64,000 nucleotides of DNA. Source: Lepidostoma basale (Eukaryota > Arthropoda > Insecta > Trichoptera > Lepidostomatidae). A program made the translations under genes and the position numbers. The notes below the pieces were generated by a model. It ran no database searches. It saw only the letters and a program-made list of their open reading frames with translations, and was not told where the DNA came from. The stretch spans positions 434,001 to 498,000 of the forward strand of contig JAHDVF020000021.1 in assembly GCA_022606425.2 (NCBI GenBank). Direction: 5' to 3'. Below are positions 56,780 through 64,000 of this stretch, in pieces (within the stretch, counting starts at the first letter, position 1; each line of letters begins with the position of its first letter).

Positions 56780-56970
56780 TAATGAAAAAAAAAATTATAC
56801 AAAATTACTTTATTGTGTATTTATTGTGCTTCCAATTGTGTTTATGTTCGACCGATTTCGGTAGCTTGCTGACGAAACCAAAAGATGGCAGCAAGCTGCC
56901 GAAACCGGTCGAACATAAACACAAGTGGAAGCACACTAAATACATAATAATAAAGAAATTTTGTATATAT
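56780..56970. repeat. Family E variant fold-back
   Basis: GTGTTTATGTTCGACCG at the left mirrors CGGTCGAACATAAACAC at the right, with a tight loop near 56870. A partial related end (GTGCTTCCACTTATGTTTAT) occurs at 60540-60560, next to an ATGAACTTCTACCAAGAAAT stretch. Confidence 0.75.
56879..56910 (+). ncRNA. Hammerhead-like motif, family E variant
   Basis: CAAAAGA, stem II GGCAG-CAAG-CTGCC (5 perfect bp), GAAACCGGTC. The first core box is damaged. A worse partner lies on the minus strand at about 56850-56878. Confidence 0.4.
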
Positions 56971-57300
56971 GTTTTTTGTTTTCATTATTTAAATAATTTT
57001 CATTTTTTTACACCATTGTTCAAGAAACAATAATTGAGTGTACTATATTGTTTGACTAAAATTTCAATTTACAATAATTTAAATTAAATTTAAATTATTA
57101 GTGGTTGATCGAGTTTTTCACTGCAAGAAATATAATTAATATCAAATGCGATTAAATAGCATAAAAAATATTAATTAGAATATCAAGTTAAGTATATATC
57201 TGCCTGCAGAAAAAAAGTGCAAGAAATATCTGAGTATTGTAACGGACTACGTACGTGTTTTGAGGTTTTTTGCATAATACGGGCGTATGGGGGTCAGCAG

Positions 57301-57385
57301 AACCGGACCAGCTGCGCTTCTTACTGGACAACTTTCCCTGGTTCTTCATTGCTTCCTCCTCACACCAAACTCACTCTCGTTTGTG
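57301..57385 (+). CDS. Candidate small exon within a GC-richer island
   Basis: Acceptor GGGGGTCAGCAG, donor TGTG|GTAAGC; reads NRTSCASYWTTFPGSSLLPP then HTKLTLVC. It could equally be unspliced unique sequence. No family recognised. Confidence 0.25.
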
Positions 57386-57913
57386 GTAAGCGGACAGCTT
57401 CTGAGTGTGTCCCAGATGAAAACAAAAGTTTATGAACTGAAATGTAATGATTTCTCCGCTTTTTATATAGGAAAATTTTTAAATTAAGAATAAAATAGCA
57501 CATCAGATGTCTCTCTAACAATAATTTTTCTGAACTCACAGACCATCTCATCGAAAAAAATCATCTATTAATAAAGACAATGGAGTTGAAATTTTGCATG
57601 CTAATCATTGAAATATAACTTTGAACAGTCTCGAAATTTTAGAAATTAATAAAAAGCATTGAGAAATAAAAAAAATATTGCAAATAATCAAATAAATTTA
57701 ACATCAAATCCATTATTTGATTTACTTCCTTTGTTGTAAGATAATACCTGGACCCCAATAAGAAATTTAAATTATTATTTTTAATCTTTAATTTATTCAC
57801 AATATTTGTTATAACAAAAGCATAAACGTTCTGAAATAAATAATTTTGATATCTGTCAAAACTGACCACAACAAGGATTTTTTTTTAATATTTGCTATAT
57901 TTATATAATATCA

Positions 57914-57945
57914 CTGATGAAGAGCTTGTGTGTCCGAAACATGTA
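57914..57945 (+). ncRNA. Hammerhead-like motif, family H, single copy
   Basis: CTGATGA, AGAGCTTGTGTGTCC, GAAACATGTA. Both core boxes are consensus and GTA is an allowed triplet, but stem II barely pairs. Confidence 0.4.
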
Positions 57946-58779
57946 CGGTTTTCAAATTTGATTTTTTAATAAAGTGTGTGTTGTTTAACAAAGTACCTAT
58001 ATATAAAAAAATTAACAGAAACGAATTCAAATATTTTTTAGTTTAGATTACATTTACTAGATGTGCAATATGAAGGTATTTTTAATTTTAAATAGGCGTT
58101 AATACTGTGGAATTCCATAATGCCGAATTTTTTTATGTAAATACTGTGTTTTCCACATTTGAATGTGTAAATTAAAAAAAAGGTAATCAGTCAATTACCT
58201 AAGTTTAAAAAAGGTGTGCAGCAGTAAATTTAAGAATATTCAGAATAATACTAGTAACACCATTTGTTTATTTTATCTAGATTTAGTGCTAAAACTTAAT
58301 GAAGATAATTATAACATTTAAGCAAATTTTATAAATGACTGAATAATGTCGATACATATTTAATATTTATAAATAACTTCGGTTTTCTAGAAATTGTCGC
58401 GAAAAAAAATATGATAGCATAAACAGCGTTTTATGATTTAACAATTAAAAACATGTTATGTAAATGACACGTCTAGCTTTGATAAAGCATTATCATATGG
58501 TTTCTAAAAAAATGAGATTTTATAATACCTTAGTAAAGCCAAACATGCTATTCTTGTAAAAGATAATAAAATTTCAAGAACACAATCATTTTCATTCGTA
58601 TTAATTATGAACAGAGATAATTAGGAAAAACTTTTACCGTCTTCTTAAATTTCAATTGTTGTCACTTCAGTGGATGAAAACTCTTCAAAAATAATATAAC
58701 AATTACAAAAAGGCAAGACAAATAATATACAGCACCTTAAATTTAACACGTGACAAATTCTTACAATTTTTTACATACC

Positions 58780-59130
58780 TTAATTTTGATGTATATGGGA
58801 GAACCGTCTCTAGAATAGGCCTGTTCTCACAAAATATCACACAGCTGATGAAAGAAAGTGTAAGACGAGTGAATCATTGTATTCGGGGTCCATCAACGAC
58901 ATCTCGTTAAAACAAAATACAGTATTATTGGGAACCAATGCCAACCAATAAAACATTCTAAATTTCACCACCGGTTGAAATAATAAACGTCATCAATCGC
59001 CGCGCACGGCATTCCAATTTATCTATGATTATTAATTTGATTGACTTGATTAACCACTAATAATAAATGTAAATTTGTAATGTGAACGAGTGACCTATTC
59101 TTCCCTAACAAGGTATGTGGGTTTACCAGT
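58780..59130. other. Unique island with clustered homeodomain-type sites
   Basis: TGATTATTAAT at 59026 and TTGATTGACTTGATTAACC at 59037-59055 give overlapping TAAT and TGATTGA sites, as in Hox/Exd-type enhancers. It lies about 600 nt before the candidate exon at 59710. Confidence 0.3.
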
Positions 59131-59709
59131 GAAAAATTTAATCGCCCAATTACCTATTATAAAGTTCTGGGACATGTTTACAGTTTATTCTGCCATTTAA
59201 ACCACATAAAACTCGTACTTCAATTTGTAGAAACGGGATCTTCAGTACAAAACGTCTTAGCCTTACTTTCCAACTGTGCACATAAAAATGAATGATAATT
59301 TTATAATCATAGAAGACCTCAGAAATTGTCTAGAAAAAGTGAATTATTCTACTAGGTGATTGGACTATGATATTTTTATTACTGTTATTATTATTTTGTT
59401 GTAAAGTTCTTTACCTCATTATAGCGCGAACCAAATCGATTAAATATACATAGAACAACGTAAATAGAAATTAACAGATATCTCTTCGTGCTTTTAATCG
59501 TGACCGTATTCACGAATTCGCTATAATTGCATCCAAAGAGTTTTATCACTTTTGTCACCTCATTTAAATGTGTATATCCAATTAATATGGTATAATAATA
59601 ACGGTCTTCAGAACCTTTCCATGAATAAACAAAACACTCAAACCAAAACACATACCTCTTTATTGCATGGTGATATTTTAATGGTCTTTTAATTTATTGT
59701 TATCTTTAG

Positions 59710-59816
59710 CGCAGATCTTAACAGAGGCTACTTCGGCAGCAGTCAGCAAAGATCAGCAAGCAATTCTTCTTTTCGGGGGTCCAGACAAAGCTGTGTGTGC
59801 TCCATCTAATCAAAAG
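59710..59816 (+). CDS. Candidate isolated internal exon of an unknown gene
   Basis: A 107-nt open segment with a good acceptor (TTGTTATCTTTAG, or GCAG five bases later) and a perfect donor (AAAG|GTAAGT). It reads AQILTEATSAAVSKDQQAIL, then LFGGPDKAVCAPSNQK. Codon use and complexity are unlike the surrounding AT-rich sequence, and no repeat family matches. I do not recognise the protein. Neighbouring exons would have to lie beyond introns of many kilobases, possibly outside the window. Confidence 0.5.
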
Positions 59817-60674
59817 GTAAGTAATGATGTGTCTATATTCTCTGCTATTCCCTTCACCTCATATATAATACAGATAAAAACTTTAAAAATATCATTTACA
59901 ATGAACTTCACTATAACCAATATTAATACTCGTATTTTTCCAAATAGTAAAATTATTTTTTGTATACAATATGTTTAATTACTTCCGCTTTCTTAATCAT
60001 TATATGAATAATCAATATATTTTTAAGTAATTTTATACACAATTTTTCACAAACTTCAAATCAGTGTATTTACTGGTTTTAATAATGTTTAAAAAAAGCC
60101 ACTCATGACATAAATAGTGGGGTATCAATAATGAGAATCTCTTACGATACCTACTCACATATTAAATCGAATTCATAAAATAAAAAATCGATAAAAATAA
60201 AAAATAACAACGGGAAAGCAAGTAAATACCAAGAACTAGTAAAGATATCAATAGAATATGCTGCAAATCAATCCGTGGTATTGAAACATTTGTAAAAAAA
60301 ACAATGTAGGCCCACAATGTCACAATCGAAATATGTCTGTTGAAAAAAATTAAGTGTTGTGAATATACGAAAAGCAATTATTTTTATTCAAATGGGAATT
60401 CAGAACACTAAGTGAAGGCAAATATAGAATAAATACTTTATTGTAATCAATATAAATAATACTAACACAAGTAGTATAATTAGAGTAATGAAAACAAAAA
60501 AAAGTTGATACAAAATGTCTTTATTATTATATATTTAGTGTGCTTCCACTTATGTTTATCGTCGAAAAATGAACTTCTACCAAGAAATTTCAATATCAAA
60601 TATTAGTTTCTTTTTTTCTTTTTTTATACACTTTGTTTATACAACACTTACATTTAAAAAGTTTAAATTACATA

Positions 60675-60705
60675 GACATGTTTCAGACAACAAGTCCTTC
60701 TTCAG
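60675..60705 (-). ncRNA. Hammerhead ribozyme candidate with fully conserved core, family H
   Basis: Minus strand CTGAAGA, stem II GGAC-TTGTT-GTCT (one terminal G-U), GAAACATGTC with palindrome ACATGT and GTC. All core positions agree with CTGANGA...GAAA...NUH. Stem I is partly lost because bases after the cleavage site are deleted relative to the 52.7-kb copy. Confidence 0.6.
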
Positions 60706-60863
60706 TGATACATATTATAAAGATACATATTTAAAATATTATAAAATTGTTTACATGATCTGACAGACGTCATAAAGATTTCTTTGTAATCTTTATAACA
60801 TCTGTCAGATCATGTAAACAATTTTTGTAATATTTTAAATATGTATCTTTATAATATGTATCA

Positions 60864-60894
60864 CTAAAGAAAGACTGGTTGTCCGAAATATGTC
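60864..60894 (+). ncRNA. Hammerhead-like motif, family H right arm
   Basis: CTAAAGA, AAGACTGGTTGTCC, GAAATATGTC. G5 is A and the stem III palindrome is changed. Confidence 0.4.
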
Positions 60895-61059
60895 TATGTA
60901 ATTTTAATTGTTTTAATGTAAGTGTTGTATAAACAAAGTGTATAATAAAGAAAAAGATAAATAAAGCATCGACAACACAAAGTATGGCGAATAAAGAAGA
61001 AAAAATATTAGTAATTAGAGTGTCTATAAAATTAGATTTATTCATATTAGATTATGACA

Positions 61060-61335
61060 ATGCTTGTACTATCTCGGATGGTAGGTGCATACAATGTATT
61101 CCTGTCATCCTTGTTAATGGCCAAACACTAATAGACAAACCCCTTCTATAACCTCATCCGGGGGCCCGAAGCTAGACTAATGCCGCATCTCCGTCTGATG
61201 GTCCAGCCCGCCCCGAGATCCTCCTCCCGCCTCCCTCATTATCTCATTTTATTATTCAATAATGTAATGGCCGAAGGTGGCCCCGAGCTCAGCGTGATAT
61301 ATTGCCTAATGAAATCTTTCACCGTTAGCTGATTC
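61060..61335. other. GC-rich unique island
   Basis: The most GC-rich non-repeat stretch on the right side (CCGGGGGCCCGAAGC; CCAGCCCGCCCCGAGATCC; GGTGGCCCCGAGCTC). No splice-flanked frame recognised; may be regulatory or an untranslated exon. Confidence 0.25.
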
Positions 61336-61437
61336 ATCTTATCTATATTTACTATGTAGCATATTGTTAGATTATTAAGTATTTGTGTATTATTACGGTA
61401 ATCTGTAATAGTAAAAAAAAATTAAATAATGTCTTAT

Positions 61438-62095
61438 CATCTTATATATAAAAATCTCGTGTCACGGTGTTTGTGGTCGAACTCCCCCGAAACGGCTTGA
61501 CCGAATTTTATGATTTTTTCTATGTGTATCTGGTAGGTATGAGAATAGATTGTAAAGTATATTTCATATCGCTAAATGATTAGGGTGTCCCTGTTCAGAT
61601 TTTTTTTCTATTTTTTTTACAAAATATTTTTTTTGTTTTTTTTATTTTATTTAGCACCAAAAAATAAATATAACTCCAAATTTTCACCCTCCTAACCCTA
61701 CAAACCATCGAGATTATTTGTGTTAGCTAAAGACGGACTGACAAAAATATCGTATACTCAATTGCTCTTCGAAATTAATATTGATTTTCTTTATTTCATT
61801 TTCCTACTTTAGGATAAAAAATATATGACTTTTATTCACTTAACATTTAACTTTTAAGAAATATAACAATGAACATGTCCGTCACTTTAATGACATACGT
61901 TGAATTGAGAAAATGAATGTGTATTTTTGTTTTTATCGGCGGTCATCGTTTACAGCGCTCCATTCCTCTTTTTGTCATAGATCCCATCCCCACACACTTA
62001 CAATACATTCGTTTTTTTTTATTTAACAACCATAATATTCACTAGAAATAATTTAAATGGCAGAACAACGTTTGCCGGGTCAGCTATACTAGAGC
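61438..62095 (+). mobile_element. Possible Helitron-like or other lepidopteran interspersed repeat
   Basis: Begins TCTTATATATAAAAATCTCG and includes CCCGAAACGGCTTGACCG. It ends near AACAACGTTTGCCGGGTCAG followed by CTATACTAG. TC at the 5' end and CTA-type 3' ends with a short GC-rich segment would fit a non-autonomous Helitron, but no Rep/helicase is present and the assignment rests on recalled pattern only. Confidence 0.3.
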
Positions 62096-62486
62096 CGCTC
62101 AGAAGTGAGTCTTGGGGCCATAAATCATTTCCCTATGTCTATCTCGCTTGCACTTACGGGCCTTATGGAGCGGTTTAGGGATGGGCGTAACAATAAAATA
62201 AATATATCGATAAGTAACGTTTATTATCGTATCTTGTTCATAAACTTTAACGAGTTAACAAAGTTTTGATATTAAACTTTATTTATGGGTTTTACGTGCG
62301 TTTAAATTAGTATGAAATTAGTGACTACCAGATACTAAATTAAATACCAGTAAAAACAGAAAAATTGTTTAATTTTAAAATTTGTATACCGTATGTCTAT
62401 AAACCCAGAAAGAAAGTTAAGTATAAAAAACAAAGTAGATCATATTGTGGCCCTTAAAAGAGCCGTTTATATTACAAAAAAATGTA

Positions 62487-63869
62487 TCAATCCTCATCGG
62501 AGTCTTCTTCATCAGTGTCTTCTGCCAAATTTATTATAAGCGGCGCCTGATCTCTAATAAGAGCTTTCTGTAGGTCACTGTTTTGAAGTTCCTCGGCATG
62601 TCTCACACATTTGGCCCAGTTTTCTTTTGTGACATTATCGATGGCTCGGTGGAGGTGATTTTCAACATCTGCTATCTTGAATGTATTATTATTATTTGCA
62701 ACTTCTCCCTTTACTTGTGCCCAAATTAATTCTATTGGGTTATATTGACAGTGATATGGAGGCAGCCGTATTACTTCGTGGCCTCGTTCATTTGCCAGAC
62801 TGTCTAAAGCGTAGACCTTCTGCGGGTTACTGGCTTTTACTTTTTTTATTAACTCTTCTATAATTTCTCTGCTGGAATATTGAATGTTTTTTTTTGATAA
62901 CCATTCTTGAATCTCGGCTTTCCTTGTGTTTCTTGTGGGTATTTTTTCCAACTGCATCGAATGATAGCTTGCGTTATCGACGATTATAACTGAGGGCTCT
63001 TCAAGTATATTTAGGAATGCGGAAAACCATGCCATATATGTATCGCCATCCATTTCTGTGTGATAATCAGCATCCTTCGATTTTACCGCTTTAAATATTA
63101 GCTTCGCTTCTGGAACAAAGCCAGTCCTTGCGGAACCAGCATGGCAAACTATCAATCTTTGACCTTTTCCTACAGGCTGATTCTTGAAACCTCCTTCATC
63201 GTTGCTTCCAAGCCACATACGCTTTCTTGAATGGTTTTGATTAATCCATGTTTCATCCAGATAGAAACGCGGCCGCTGATCGTTAGTTCTTCTAAGTAAA
63301 TCCAATTTCCTTAAAAAGTCCATTCTGGCACAAACAATATCTGTTCTTTCCATTAAATATTTACGTCCTTCGGCATTTTTCTTATACTTGAACCCAATCT
63401 CCTTCATGAGTGTTCTCATCGAAGTTTTTCCGCATTTAAAATCAGGTAATTGCTCTCGGTATTTTTCTAATATTTTCGCCACGGACGGATACTCTCCACT
63501 ATCATAAAATGAACCTACAGTCCGCTTCAATACACTTTTATCAAAATCGTCAATATTGGTGACAGTTTCTTGTTTCTTAAAATTTGCTCTTGGTGTACAG
63601 GGGCTGCTTGATTGCAATAATTCAGTCTTTATTCGGTCCACTGTCACTCTACTCACACCACAAATAAACGCGGCCATTTCACGTGGTTTGTTGAAATTAA
63701 GAGAAGCTATTTTATTCGGATCACTTTTCAATTCATTGACAAACAAGAATACGTTGTGAATCACTGTTCGAGTTTGAGGGCTAATATCGCCATGTAATTT
63801 CTTCAAATCAATGTTGGAAAATAAAGTATCCATAGTGCGTAACGAGTGGTGACACACGAATGAATTCAT
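62487..63869 (-). CDS. IS630/Tc1/mariner-group DDE transposase, intact, Sailor/DD82E-like
   Basis: 460 codons without a break. Helix-turn-helix-like regions lie at about residues 60-83 (REMAAFICGVSRVTVDRI) and 128-160 (SVAKILEKY...SMRTLMKEIGF). Catalytic residues: D205 in FYLDETWINQN, D298 in VIIVDNASYHS, E380 in QYNPIELIWAQVK. There are 81 residues between D298 and E380 by my count, far more than the 34 of Tc1. The extra stretch is a Lys/Glu-rich helix-like insert (about 310-360). This matches, within one residue, the DD82E spacing of the Sailor family. The C-terminus is acidic (DTDEEDSDED). A second start (MDTLF) lies at residue 13. TIRs were not identified; the right end may be beyond the window. 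Confidence 0.85.
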   Translation of the reverse strand: MNSFVCHHSLRTMDTLFSNIDLKKLHGDISPQTRTVIHNVFLFVNELKSDPNKIASLNFNKPREMAAFICGVSRVTVDRIKTELLQSSSPCTPRANFKKQETVTNIDDFDKSVLKRTVGSFYDSGEYPSVAKILEKYREQLPDFKCGKTSMRTLMKEIGFKYKKNAEGRKYLMERTDIVCARMDFLRKLDLLRRTNDQRPRFYLDETWINQNHSRKRMWLGSNDEGGFKNQPVGKGQRLIVCHAGSARTGFVPEAKLIFKAVKSKDADYHTEMDGDTYMAWFSAFLNILEEPSVIIVDNASYHSMQLEKIPTRNTRKAEIQEWLSKKNIQYSSREIIEELIKKVKASNPQKVYALDSLANERGHEVIRLPPYHCQYNPIELIWAQVKGEVANNNNTFKIADVENHLHRAIDNVTKENWAKCVRHAEELQNSDLQKALIRDQAPLIINLAEDTDEEDSDED

Positions 63870-63924
63870 TTAATTGCAGTAAACACATTTATAACAAAAA
63901 AGCACTGCATTCGGTAAAAACCAA

Positions 63925-64000
63925 TCATTAGTGACTCATCGTACATATCATAACGTACATATCATTACAAAATCATTATAGTGACTCATCGACACCACGA
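63925..64000. repeat. Short direct repeats upstream of the DDE transposase
   Basis: TAGTGACTCATCG occurs at about 63930 and again near 63980, and CGTACATATCAT occurs twice between. They may be subterminal transposase-binding repeats or simple local duplication. The window ends here. Confidence 0.4.

Larger units (their letters stand above)
60595..60985. repeat. Family H fold-back element
   Basis: Second copy, with TTTATACAACACTTACATTT mirrored by AATGTAAGTGTTGTATAAAC. The centre carries CTGACAGACGTCATAAAGA and its approximate complement. Hammerhead-like motifs at 60675-60705 (-) and 60864-60894 (+). Confidence 0.8.

Noticed and set aside
62095..62200. Left TIR of the Sailor-like transposon
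   Set aside because: AGAGCCGCTCAGAAGTGAGT was considered, but no matching inverted copy is visible at the right end within the window.
1..64000. CRISPR array, bacterial operon, or viral insertion
   Set aside because: No regularly spaced repeats, no operon-like gene packing, and no recognisable viral structural or replication proteins.

Overview
The window looks like a stretch of insect nuclear genome, most likely a moth or butterfly. It is AT-rich and packed with short non-LTR retrotransposon 3' ends, tRNA-derived SINEs, fold-back elements and DNA-transposon remains. The one complete host gene is a multi-exon clan-3, CYP9-like cytochrome P450. The organism call is an inference from gene structure and repeat style; nothing here proves the order or species.

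Layout. 1-8 kb: intergenic, with LINE 3' ends, a SINE-like element, a minisatellite and a 362-bp MITE. 8.2-20.2 kb: the P450 gene on the + strand, nine exons that join into a 516-residue protein with all canonical splice sites. Its introns (166 bp to 4.8 kb) are filled with repeats, including a nearly perfect 327-bp inverted repeat in intron 3. 20-50 kb: repeats with a few isolated candidate exons (27.5 kb on the minus strand, 33.7 kb) and GC-richer unique islands. 51.1-52.4 kb: a complete but dead mariner with TIRs and TA duplications. 52.6-61 kb: fold-back elements, LINE ends, candidate exons (57.3 and 59.7 kb) and possible conserved regulatory islands. 61.4-64 kb: a possible Helitron-like fragment and an intact 460-codon DDE transposase with an unusually long D-to-E spacing (Sailor/DD82E-like).

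Most notable signal. Several otherwise different fold-back repeat families carry the same small motif: CTGANGA (or a close variant), a short hairpin, GAAAC, a self-complementary 6-8 nt segment, then GTC. This is the layout of a type I hammerhead self-cleaving ribozyme with a minimal, dimer-prone stem III, as known from Penelope-like retroelement terminal repeats. About twenty examples can be located. Two have every core position intact, and many occur as outward-facing pairs at the ends of inverted repeats. One family has TTGATAA instead of CTGATGA, which would swap the C3-G8 core pair for U3-A8. No Penelope reverse transcriptase is visible, so these look like non-autonomous derivatives.

A second system is a LINE/SINE pair. 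At least 18 fragments of one non-LTR family (called A here) and four copies of a SINE-like family (B) end in the same roughly 55-nt 3' tail, which contains a CCCC/GGGG stem-loop and a (TTAG)n end. This is as expected if B borrows A's reverse transcriptase. Family letters A to K are local labels for this window, not database names.
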